A stretch of DNA of 64,000 bases, from positions 310,001 to 374,000 of the forward strand of contig OZ219928.1 in NCBI GenBank assembly GCA_964291465.2. Direction: 5' to 3'. Each line of letters starts with the position of its first letter. Within the stretch, counting starts at the first letter, position 1. This DNA comes from JAGWBJ01 sp964291465 (lineage in GTDB: Bacteria; Chloroflexota; Dehalococcoidia; Lucifugimonadales; JAGWBF01). This document shows positions 40,925-48,306 of the stretch, piece after piece. The notes beneath the pieces are model-generated. The model ran no database searches and had not been told where the DNA came from. It saw nothing but the letters and a program-made list of their open reading frames with translations. A program made the translations under genes and the position numbers.

Positions 40925-42094
40925 GTGATCAGCTCCTTCTCCGTAATGACCATGGGCCAGGTGCTCCAGGGGGACGGCATCGGCTTCGACGGCATCCCCG
41001 CCAACGACCGGTGGTACCCCAACGAGCGCCTCGTCGAGGCCTTCGACATGACCCTGGAGACGGCCCAGCTCATGGAGGGACTGGGCTACGACACCCTGTG
41101 GATGGCCGAGCACCACTTCCAGCGGGAGGGGTACGAGTGCGTGCCCAACCTGCTGATGCTGGGCCTGTGGCTGGCCCAGCGCACCAGCAGGCTCAAGTTC
41201 GGCTGCGCCTTCAACATCCTGCCCATGTGGCACCCCCTGCGCCTGGCCGAAGACTTCGCCACCGCGGATATCCTGACCAACGGCCGCGTCGTCTTCGGCG
41301 TGGGCCGCGGCTACCACACCCGCGAGGTGGAGACCTTCGGCGCCCCCATGCTGGACGCCGACGCCAACCGCGAGCTGTTCGAGGAGCAGGTGGAGGTCGT
41401 CCTCAAGGCCTTCAACCAGGCATCCTTCTCCCATCACGGGAAGCACTACACAATCCCTCCCCGGGTCCCCTACAGGGGGTACGACCTGGAGGAGATAACC
41501 CTGGTGCCCCGCCCCCGGAACCTCCCCGTGGAGACGTGGCAGCCCATCGTCAGCGGCAGCGCCAGGGGCATGGACTTCATGGCGAAGCACGGCATGAAGG
41601 GGATCATCCTGGGCACCGCCATGGACCACGTGGATGCCATGGTGCGGGAGTACCAGGCGGCCAACGCACGCCACGGCCGGGACCTTGAGCTGGGCGAGGG
41701 CCTGGCCCTGGGGCTGTGGATGTGGCTGGAGGACAGCTTCGATGCCGCCAAGCGGGCGATGCGCCCCCTCTTCGAGGAGCACGTCAAGTTCGCCGCTCCC
41801 CTTGGGATGCTGCGCTACAGCGAAGACCAGATGAAGGCCGTGGGGCCCGCCGGCGCGGCGACGCACATCGCCGCGGGCACGGACTTCGACCAGGTGCTGA
41901 AGACCAGGGCATGGTTCTGCGGCACCTCGGAGGACGCCATCGCCCACATCAAGGAGATCGAGGACAGGTACCCCGGCCTCGACCAGGTGCTGGTGGCGAC
42001 TCCCATGGGGATGACCAGGGCCCAGATCACCGACCAGGTCAGCCGGTTCGCCGCCGAGGTGATGCCCGCCTTCGCCCCGGGGCCCGCTTCCTGA
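40925..42094 (+). CDS. LLM-class flavin-dependent oxidoreductase, long form 2
   Basis: 389 residues, paralogue of the protein at 37937. Shared blocks include YDTLWMAEHHFQREGYEC, LRLAEDFATADIL, GVGRGYHTREVE and YTIPPRVPYRGY; they diverge after about residue 230. Both end ...FAxEVMPAFA. It is probably an FMN-dependent monooxygenase of unknown substrate. The GTG at 40925 has GGGAG upstream. Gene duplication with divergence of the substrate-facing C-terminal half is the simplest history. Confidence 0.92.
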   Translation: MISSFSVMTMGQVLQGDGIGFDGIPANDRWYPNERLVEAFDMTLETAQLMEGLGYDTLWMAEHHFQREGYECVPNLLMLGLWLAQRTSRLKFGCAFNILPMWHPLRLAEDFATADILTNGRVVFGVGRGYHTREVETFGAPMLDADANRELFEEQVEVVLKAFNQASFSHHGKHYTIPPRVPYRGYDLEEITLVPRPRNLPVETWQPIVSGSARGMDFMAKHGMKGIILGTAMDHVDAMVREYQAANARHGRDLELGEGLALGLWMWLEDSFDAAKRAMRPLFEEHVKFAAPLGMLRYSEDQMKAVGPAGAATHIAAGTDFDQVLKTRAWFCGTSEDAIAHIKEIEDRYPGLDQVLVATPMGMTRAQITDQVSRFAAEVMPAFAPGPAS

Positions 42095-42130
42095 CCCGGC
42101 AGACCGGCGCGCGGCCCCCGGAGGTGCACC

Positions 42131-42691
42131 CTGGAACGCTGTGATTGGGCCGGACCCGACCCCCTGAGCATCGACTACCACGACACCGAGTGGGGTGTCC
42201 CCTGCCACGACGACAGGGCCCTGTTCGAGCTGCTGATACTGGAGGGGGCCCAGGCCGGCCTGAGCTGGAATACCATACTCGGCAAGCGTGAGTCGTACCG
42301 GCTGGCCTACGACAACTTCGACCCGGCCGCCGTCGCCGGCTACGATGACGCCAGGACCGCGGCGCTCCTGGCGGACCCGGGAATCGTCCGCAACCGGCTG
42401 AAGGTGGCGGCCTCCGTCGCCAACGCCCGGGCGTTCCTGGAGGTCCAGCGGTCCCACGGCAGCTTCGACGCGTATGTGTGGTCCTTCGTCGGGGGCGCTC
42501 CCCGCGTCAATGCCTGGACCCGGCTGCGGGACGTCCCGGCCAGGACCCCCGAGTCCCAGGCCATGAGCAAGGACCTGCTGAAACGGGGCTTCAAGTTCGT
42601 GGGACCGACGATATGCTACGCTTTCATGCAGGCCGCCGGCATGGTAAACGACCACCAGGTGGGCTGTTTCAGGTACCCGCAGCTCTCCTAG
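42131..42691 (+). CDS. tag: DNA-3-methyladenine glycosylase I, CTG start
   Basis: Removes 3-methyladenine from alkylated DNA (base-excision repair). 186 residues. Numbered from CTG 42131, zinc ligands C4, H17 and the C-terminal H/C of NDHQVGC are present, with E38 and W46 in LEGAQAGLSW at the same positions as E. coli Tag. FKFVGPTICYAFMQA is also conserved. No ATG, GTG or TTG exists in frame at the N-terminus; GGAGGTG lies 4-5 nt before CTG, and LERC aligns with MERC of E. coli. So CTG is almost certainly the initiator. Confidence 0.93.
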   Translation: MERCDWAGPDPLSIDYHDTEWGVPCHDDRALFELLILEGAQAGLSWNTILGKRESYRLAYDNFDPAAVAGYDDARTAALLADPGIVRNRLKVAASVANARAFLEVQRSHGSFDAYVWSFVGGAPRVNAWTRLRDVPARTPESQAMSKDLLKRGFKFVGPTICYAFMQAAGMVNDHQVGCFRYPQLS

Positions 42692-42694
42692 CTT

Positions 42695-42840
42695 GCCGTC
42701 TCACAGGTCCGTCGAATAGGCCTGCCCGCCTCCTGCCAGGCGCCGGTCCACCAGTGGGTGGGGTTCATTGCCCGCGCGGAGCGCGCGGCCCCGCCCCCTT
42801 GCTTAGGCCAGAGTGGGCTCGATAACCTGGGAGGGGCGCT
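42695..42840 (-). repeat. Dispersed intergenic element, copy F
   Basis: Lies between convergent tag and gap. Plus strand: GCCGTCTCACAGGTCCGTCG, AATAGG, GCCAGGCGCCGGTCCACCAG, TGGGTGGGGTTCATTGCCCG, CGCGGAGCGCG, then GTGGGCTCGATAACC and GGGAGGGGCGC. It is the most complete single copy, showing all of the proximal segments. On the minus strand it follows the gap stop. Confidence 0.8.
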
Positions 42841-42852
42841 GGAGGCTGCTGG

Positions 42853-43866
42853 CTACAGGCCCCTGTCCACCATGAAGCTGCACAGGTCGGCGGTGCGGCA
42901 CGAGTAGCCCCACTCGTTGTCGTACCAGCCCAGCACCTTCACCATGTCCTCGTCCATAACCATGGTGGATGGGGCGTCCAGTATGCAGCTATGGGGGTTG
43001 CCCCTGAAGTCCGAGCTTACAAGGGGCTCTTCCGTGTACTGGAGTATCCCCTGCAGCGGCCCCGAGGCCGCGCTCCTGAAGGCGTCGTTGACCTCCTCCG
43101 GGGTCACCTTTCGCGACACGGTGGCGACGAAGTCGGTCACGGAGACGGTGACGGTGGGCACCCGCAGGGCGATGCCGTGGAGTTTCCCGTTCAGCTCGGG
43201 CACCACCAGGCCCACGGCCCTGGCCGCCCCGGTGCTGGTGGGGATGATGTTGGCCGCCGCCGCCCGGGCCCGCCTCAGGTCCGAGTGCACCTGGTCCAGG
43301 ATCTTCTGGTCGTTCGTGTAGGAGTGCACCGTGGTCATCAGGCCGTGCTGTATGCCGAAGGCGTCGTTGAGCACCTTGACCATGGGGGCGAAGCAGTTGG
43401 TGGTGCAGGAGGCGTTGGATACGATCCTGTGCTGCCCCGGGTCGTACTTCTCGTCGTTGACCCCCAGCACGACGGTCAGGTCCTCGCCCTTGGCGGGGGC
43501 GGATATGATGACCTTGCTGGCGCCTCCCTTCAGGTGGGCCCCGGCCCTCTCCGCGTCGGTGAAGATGCCCGTGGACTCGACCACCACGTCCACGCCCATC
43601 TCGCCCCAGGGTATGTTGGCGGGGTCCCGCTCGGAGAACACCCTTATCTCCCGGCCGTCGATCACCAGGCTTCCGTGCCTGGCCTCGACGCTGCCGGGGT
43701 AGACGCCGTAGGTCGTGTCGTACTTGAACAGGTGGGCGTTGGTCTCGGCGCTGGCCAGGTCGTTGACTGCCGCGACCTCCAGCTTCCCGGCGTATCTCTC
43801 ACCGATGGCCCGGGTCACCTGTCTGCCGATCCTGCCAAAGCCGTTGACGCCTATTCGGGTCGCCAC
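42853..43866 (-). CDS. gap: Glyceraldehyde-3-phosphate dehydrogenase, type I
   Basis: 337 residues, phosphorylating GAPDH of glycolysis/gluconeogenesis. NAD fold GVNGFGRIGRQV at the N-terminus, the catalytic ASCTTNCFAPM near 150 with His in TVHSYTNDQ, and the C-terminal WYDNEWGYSCR. Start GTG 43866 with GGGAGGTG upstream. It begins 14 nt after the HEPN gene stop, so gap could be read together with the MNT/HEPN module, which is an odd pairing for a core glycolytic gene. Confidence 0.96.
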   Translation of the reverse strand: MATRIGVNGFGRIGRQVTRAIGERYAGKLEVAAVNDLASAETNAHLFKYDTTYGVYPGSVEARHGSLVIDGREIRVFSERDPANIPWGEMGVDVVVESTGIFTDAERAGAHLKGGASKVIISAPAKGEDLTVVLGVNDEKYDPGQHRIVSNASCTTNCFAPMVKVLNDAFGIQHGLMTTVHSYTNDQKILDQVHSDLRRARAAAANIIPTSTGAARAVGLVVPELNGKLHGIALRVPTVTVSVTDFVATVSRKVTPEEVNDAFRSAASGPLQGILQYTEEPLVSSDFRGNPHSCILDAPSTMVMDEDMVKVLGWYDNEWGYSCRTADLCSFMVDRGL

Positions 43867-43880
43867 GGGTCACCTCCCGA

Positions 43881-44294
43881 TCATGATTTTATGATGGCTC
43901 CCACGTCCGACATGATACCATCCGCCCAGCCCACCGCCTCCGTCGCCTGGTCCCGCGTAAACGCCTGGAATGGAGCTATCTCCACCCCCGGGTGGGCATT
44001 CGGGTACCGGGGCGAGACGTAGTAGAGGTCCAACCTGGCGGCGGCTTCGACGTGGTGGGAGAGCTCGGGGTGGAGTTCGATCTGACCCTTCAGCAGCTCC
44101 GTTACGGAGTGGCCCGTCACGTAGCGCGCCCCTCCCAGGTACGCCACCGCCTTCACCGCCTTCTCCGAGGCTTGCTGGGCTATGAAGCAAGCCTGGGCGT
44201 AGAAACCACCGCCGGCGGCGTACTTGGCGAAGGCCAGGTCGTCCTGGGCCTGGGCCAGCCAACGGCCTGCCTCGGTCAGGGGGTCAGGCTTCAT
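43881..44294 (-). CDS. HEPN-domain protein (toxin of MNT/HEPN pair)
   Basis: 137 residues, all-helical HEPN domain, typically an RNase toxin. It carries WLAQAQDDLAFAKYAA, the FIAQQASEKAVKAVAYL helix and an Rx4H motif in ARYVTGHSV, the usual RNase site. ATG 44294 overlaps the MNT stop by 11 nt. The C-terminal half (YVSPRYPNAHPG) matches type common HEPN proteins partnered with nucleotidyltransferases. Confidence 0.88.
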   Translation of the reverse strand: MKPDPLTEAGRWLAQAQDDLAFAKYAAGGGFYAQACFIAQQASEKAVKAVAYLGGARYVTGHSVTELLKGQIELHPELSHHVEAAARLDLYYVSPRYPNAHPGVEIAPFQAFTRDQATEAVGWADGIMSDVGAIIKS

Positions 44295-44604
44295 ATATCA
44301 CCACGCCGTCTTCCATCACCTTGGCTATGAAGGGGTTCCCCTGTTCCTTCATGGCCGTGAGCTCGGCGGGCGTGTAGACGAGGACGTCCATGCCCTTATC
44401 CAGCAGCCACGCCAGCCCTTGGAACTCCTCATACCGGTCGAGGAAGGGGCGCTTGGTCTCCTTGATGATGACCACGTCTACGTCGCTGTGATCGTCGGCG
44501 TCGCCCCGGGCATAGGAGCCAAAGAGCATGGCCTGGCGTGCGCCCCCCGCTTCCAGCACGGGCTTGAAGGCATCCGTGATCTCTTTCACCGTCAACGTCT
44601 TCAC
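44284..44604 (-). CDS. MNT-type nucleotidyltransferase (antitoxin of MNT/HEPN pair)
   Basis: 106 residues, minimal nucleotidyltransferase with LFGSYARGDADDHSDVDVVI, a complete GSx10DxD site near 28-43. In MNT/HEPN systems the MNT protein neutralises the HEPN RNase by adding AMP near its active site. GTG 44604 is the likely start; GGAACGA is a modest ribosome site. It lies 57 nt downstream of the enolase stop, on the same strand. Confidence 0.88.
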   Translation of the reverse strand: MKTLTVKEITDAFKPVLEAGGARQAMLFGSYARGDADDHSDVDVVIIKETKRPFLDRYEEFQGLAWLLDKGMDVLVYTPAELTAMKEQGNPFIAKVMEDGVVIYEA

Positions 44605-44660
44605 GACCGTCGTTCCGTTGCCCTTGGAAGGTCCCTGGTTGCCGCATTACCGCCGGCGCG

Positions 44661-45947
44661 CTACACCGCCGCGTGGCGCAGGGCGGCACCGCCCGCGTAC
44701 CGGGCATCCGCCCCTATCTCATGCTCGATCTTCAGGAGCCGGTTGTACTTGGCCAGCCGCTCGGACCGGCATGGCGCTCCCGACTTGATCTGCCCCGTCT
44801 CCCAGGCCACCGAAAGGTCGGAGATGGTGGTGTCCTCGGTCTCCCCCGACCGGTGGCTCATCACTGTGCTCCACCCGGCTCGCTTCGTCAGCCTGATGGC
44901 CTCCAGGGTCTCGCTCAGGGTCCCGATCTGGTTGGGCTTTATGAGGACCGAGTTGCTGGTGTGCGTCTGGATACCCCGGGCGATACGGTCCACGTTGGTC
45001 GTGTACAGGTCGTCGCCGACGAGCTGGACCTTGCCGCCCAGCCGGCGGTGCAGCAGCTCCCAGCCGTTCCAGTCGTCCTCGGACAGCCCGTCCTCGATGC
45101 TGACGATGGGGTACTGCTCCACCCACCCGACGTAGTAGTCCACCATCTCTTCGGAGGTGAGCCATATCCCCTCCCGGGCCAGGTGGTAGGTCCCTTGCCG
45201 GTGGAGCTCGGTGGCAGCCGCGTCCAGCGCAATGCCGCAGTCCCGGCCGGGCTCGTACCCCGCCGTCTGGATCGCCTGCAGCAGGATCTCCACAGCGTGG
45301 GCATTGGAAGGCAGGGAAGGCGCGAAACCGCCCTCGTCGCCCACCCCGGTATACATGTACCTGTTCTCGATCAGGTGCAGCAGCGCGTTGTGTATCTCGG
45401 CGCCGGCCCGAAGCGCCTCGGCAAAGGTCGAGGCGGACATCGGCACCACCATGAACTCCTGGAAGTCCGTGGAGCCCCGGGCGTGACGGCCTCCGTTCAG
45501 GACGTTGAACATGGGGACGGGCAGCAGGTTGGCCGAGCCCTGGGACAGGTAGCGGTACAGGGGCGCCCCGAGGGCCGCCGCCGCCGCCCGTGCCGTCGCC
45601 ATGGACGTGCCCAGGATGGAGTTGGCTCCCAGGCGGGACTTGTTGGGGGTGCCGTCCAGCTCCATCAGCATCCCGTCCACCTGGGACTGGTCGAAGGGGG
45701 ACACCCCCCTCAGGGCCGGACAGATCACCTCGTGGACACGGGATATGGCCCGCAGCATTCCCCTGCCGTGGTAGCGGGCGGGGTCTCCGTCCTGGAGCTC
45801 CACCGCCTCGTGGGAGCCGGTGCTGGCCCCCGAGGGCACCATGGCGTTCCCTCTGGCGCCGTCGGACAGGCGCACCTCCACGTCTATGGTCGGGTTTCCC
45901 CGGGAGTCGAGGACCTCCCGGGCGTGGACTGACTGTATGTTAGGCAC
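44661..45947 (-). CDS. eno: Enolase (phosphopyruvate hydratase)
   Basis: 428 residues, glycolytic enolase (2-phosphoglycerate to phosphoenolpyruvate). SVHAREVLDSRGNPTIDVEV opens the protein, PSGASTGSHEAVEL carries the mobile loop, and DEGGFAP, IEDGLSEDDW, LVGDDLYTTN, KPNQIGTLSE and MSHRSGETED supply metal and catalytic residues. Start GTG 45947 gives VPNIQSV; the upstream frame is proline-rich and not enolase-like. The Shine-Dalgarno is weak (GAGAG). Confidence 0.96.
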   Translation of the reverse strand: MPNIQSVHAREVLDSRGNPTIDVEVRLSDGARGNAMVPSGASTGSHEAVELQDGDPARYHGRGMLRAISRVHEVICPALRGVSPFDQSQVDGMLMELDGTPNKSRLGANSILGTSMATARAAAAALGAPLYRYLSQGSANLLPVPMFNVLNGGRHARGSTDFQEFMVVPMSASTFAEALRAGAEIHNALLHLIENRYMYTGVGDEGGFAPSLPSNAHAVEILLQAIQTAGYEPGRDCGIALDAAATELHRQGTYHLAREGIWLTSEEMVDYYVGWVEQYPIVSIEDGLSEDDWNGWELLHRRLGGKVQLVGDDLYTTNVDRIARGIQTHTSNSVLIKPNQIGTLSETLEAIRLTKRAGWSTVMSHRSGETEDTTISDLSVAWETGQIKSGAPCRSERLAKYNRLLKIEHEIGADARYAGGAALRHAAV

Positions 45948-46038
45948 TACTCTCGTTTCCCTGGCGACTGGACCCGAATCCCACGCCGGCCACGGCGTCG
46001 GCCGGGGCGGCGGTGGGGGGTACACTTCGTTTGTGCGG

Positions 46039-46547
46039 CTATCCCGTGGTCATGCGGGATTGGGCAGACACGATCTTGAGCCGCTCGTCCGCTGCGGCGA
46101 CGGCCTTGTCCACGGCGTCCACCGGGTCCAGGGCCACTATCATCTTGTCGTCCGCCTCACCGTTCCTGAACAAGGTCCACGTGTCCAGGCCGATTACCGG
46201 GATATCGGCCCTCAGCGCGTAGCACATCTCCGAGACCGTCCCGTAGGAGCCGTCGATGGCTATGACCGCCTGGCCCGTGTAGGCGACGATGGCGTTCCGG
46301 GCGTAGCCCATGTCGGTGCATATGGGGATGTCCACCCACCGGTTGGCCTGGCCGCCGTCCCGGCCGGGCAGGATTCCGATGGTCGTCCCTCCCCCCTCCT
46401 TCGCGCCCCGGCAAACGGCCTCCATGACCCCCGCCATGCCGCCGCACGCCACCATGATCCCGCGCCTGGCCAACTCGCGGCCCACCTCCTCGGCCTTGCG
46501 TATCGCCTCCGGGGAGGCTCGTTGCCGCCTATGACAGAGATGATCAC
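46039..46547 (-). pseudogene. SLOG/TIGR00725-like protein gene with a 1-nt frameshift
   Basis: Encodes a LOG-related Rossmann protein in two frames. Frame one from GTG 46547 gives VIISVIGGNE. Continuing in that frame gives PPRRRYARPRRW, foreign to the family, whereas the -1/+1 frame reads SPEAIRKAEEVGRELARRG, then MVACGGMAGVMEAVCRGAK, IGILPG and DGSYGTVSEMCYAL, as in TIGR00725 proteins. One G appears missing near 46517-46519 (GAGCCTCC where GAGGCCTCC restores the frame). GGAGG precedes GTG 46547. This is either a recent pseudogene or a sequence error. Function of the family is unclear. Confidence 0.8.
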
Positions 46548-46582
46548 GGAAGGGACCTCCAAAGGCTGGACGAAACACAGGC

Positions 46583-46591
46583 ATTATAGCA
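46583..46591 (-). promoter_or_regulatory. Extended -10 promoter of the SLOG gene
   Basis: TGCTATAAT on the minus strand (46591-46583), about 36 nt before GTG 46547. It lies at the distal edge of repeat copy G. Confidence 0.55.
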
Positions 46592-46600
46592 GATATCACC

Positions 46601-46746
46601 TTTGGGGTGGCGGACCGGGGCCCGGCCGTGGGCCGGCCCACCAGTGGGTGGGGGTTCCTTGCCCGCGCGGAGCGCGGGGAGGGAGGGTGGGCTCAATAGC
46701 CCTGGGAGGGGCCTGAGGGTACGACGAACCTCGGGAAGCAGGACTA
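46601..46746 (-). repeat. Dispersed intergenic element, copy G
   Basis: Follows nuoN. Plus strand: CCGGCCGTGGGCCGG (a perfect 6-bp stem at 46622-46636), CCACCAGTGGGTGGGGGTTC, CTTGCCCGCGCGGAGCGCGG with a CCCGCG (46662-46667)/CGCGGG (46673-46678) stem, GGAGGGTGGGCTCAATAGCC, GGGAGGGGCCTGAGG and GGGAAGCAGGACTAG. The CTAG at its end includes the nuoN stop codon on the minus strand, and the neighbouring ACTAGTTGAC is shared with copy C. Confidence 0.8.
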
Positions 46747-48270
46747 GTTGACCGGCAGAATAGACGCCGTGGCGGCGTCCAGGGCCTCCACTATGGGGAA
46801 GGGGTACACCCCGACGAAGAAGGTGCCAAGCACCAGCACCGCCAGCACGCCCAGGATCAGGGGAGTGGGCGACAGCCGTACGGCGGCAGAGGCCTCCACT
46901 CCCGAGTCGGCGTCGCCGCCCGCCGCCTGGGCCTCCTCCGGCGCCGGCTGTATGTACATGTGCCTTATGACCACCAGGTAGTAGTAGAGGGATATGAGGC
47001 TGTTGAGAATGGCCAGGGACGCCAGCCACAGCAGCCCCTCGTTGGCGGCGGCGGTGAACAGGTAGAACTTGGTCGTGAACCCGGCGAAGAAGGGCAGGCC
47101 GGCCAGGGAGAACAGCCCCACCGCTATGGACGCGGCCAGGAAGGGGTGCCGGTCCGCCAGCCCCGCGAAGTCCGCGATCTCCTCCTTGCCCGTGAGGTTG
47201 AAGAAGGCGATCACGCCCACGAACACCACCATGTTCGTCGCCGCGTAGCCCACCAGGTGGAGCATGATGCCGTTGGAGGCCAGCGCCGATACGGGCCCCG
47301 GAGCCTCCAGGTTGGGCAGCGCGGCGATTCCCAGGAGCAGGAAGCCCACCTGGCCCACGCTGGAGTAGGCCAGCAGCCTCTTGATGTTCCGTTGGGCTAT
47401 GGCCACCAGGTTGCCCACGGTCATGGTCACTGCAGCCAGCACCGCGACGATTATCTGCCAGTCGTCCACGGTCGGCAGGAATCCCTCTGCGAACAGCCTC
47501 AGGACCAGGGCGAAGGCGGCGGCCTTGGAGCCCACCGCCAGGTAGGCCGTCACGGGCAGGGGCGCGCCTTCGTACACGTCGGGGGCCCACATGTGGAAGG
47601 GCACGGCCGCCATCTTGAAACCCAGCCCCACCAGGATCAGGGCTATGCCCACCCACAAGGCCGGGCTGAAGTCGCCGCCCGCCGCCAGCACCTCGTGAAT
47701 CCCGTCGTACCGGGTCTCGCCGATGCTGCTGTACACCAGGCTGACGCCGAACAGCAGTATCGCCGAGGAGAAAGCCCCGATGAGGACGTACTTGATCCCG
47801 GCCTCGTTGGACTTGGCGTTGGTTCTGGCGTAGGAGGCGAGGATGTAGAAGCAGAAGCTCATCAGCTCCAGGGCGATGTAGGCGGTGAGTAGCTCCCGTG
47901 AGCCGGCCATCACGCTCATGGCCAGCACCGAGAAGAGGATGAGGCCGTAGTACTCCCCCGGATGGGTCAGGTACTTCTCGATGTAGTCCATCGAGCTCAG
48001 GATGATGAAGATGCCCATGGCCATGAAGAAGCACTTGAAGAACAGGGAGTAGGCGTCCACCTGCACCAGCCCGCCGTACAGGGCCTGGTCCTCGCCCCAC
48101 AGCAGGGCCAGGGACAGGGCGATGAGCCCTCCCAGGCCGGCCACGCTCAGCCAGCCCAGGAGCAGCTTTCGGGAGGCCGGCAACACCAGGTCCACCGCGA
48201 GCACCAACATGGCGAGGCCCGCCAGGACGAACTCCGGCAGCAGCAGGTGCAGGTCTGCGGTCAGCGACAT
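46744..48270 (-). CDS. nuoN: NADH-quinone oxidoreductase subunit N
   Basis: 508 residues, antiporter-like membrane subunit of complex I with about 14 helices. Features: FKMAAVPFHMWAPDVYEGAPLPVTAYL with the proton-path lysine and proline, ASYARTNAKSNEAGIKYVLIGAFSSAIL and LAYSSVGQVGFLLLG. Last gene of the operon, 36 nt after nuoM. The stop codon falls at the junction with repeat copy G. Confidence 0.95.
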   Translation of the reverse strand: MSLTADLHLLLPEFVLAGLAMLVLAVDLVLPASRKLLLGWLSVAGLGGLIALSLALLWGEDQALYGGLVQVDAYSLFFKCFFMAMGIFIILSSMDYIEKYLTHPGEYYGLILFSVLAMSVMAGSRELLTAYIALELMSFCFYILASYARTNAKSNEAGIKYVLIGAFSSAILLFGVSLVYSSIGETRYDGIHEVLAAGGDFSPALWVGIALILVGLGFKMAAVPFHMWAPDVYEGAPLPVTAYLAVGSKAAAFALVLRLFAEGFLPTVDDWQIIVAVLAAVTMTVGNLVAIAQRNIKRLLAYSSVGQVGFLLLGIAALPNLEAPGPVSALASNGIMLHLVGYAATNMVVFVGVIAFFNLTGKEEIADFAGLADRHPFLAASIAVGLFSLAGLPFFAGFTTKFYLFTAAANEGLLWLASLAILNSLISLYYYLVVIRHMYIQPAPEEAQAAGGDADSGVEASAAVRLSPTPLILGVLAVLVLGTFFVGVYPFPIVEALDAATASILPVN

Positions 48271-48306
48271 GGGATCAGTACAGTCCTCCGGAAGGTCCTG
48301 GGTGCA

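Noticed and set aside
42404..42691. Calling tag as a 95-residue truncated protein from the first in-frame ATG
   Set aside because: Zinc ligands, catalytic Glu and Trp are encoded upstream in the same frame from CTG 42131.
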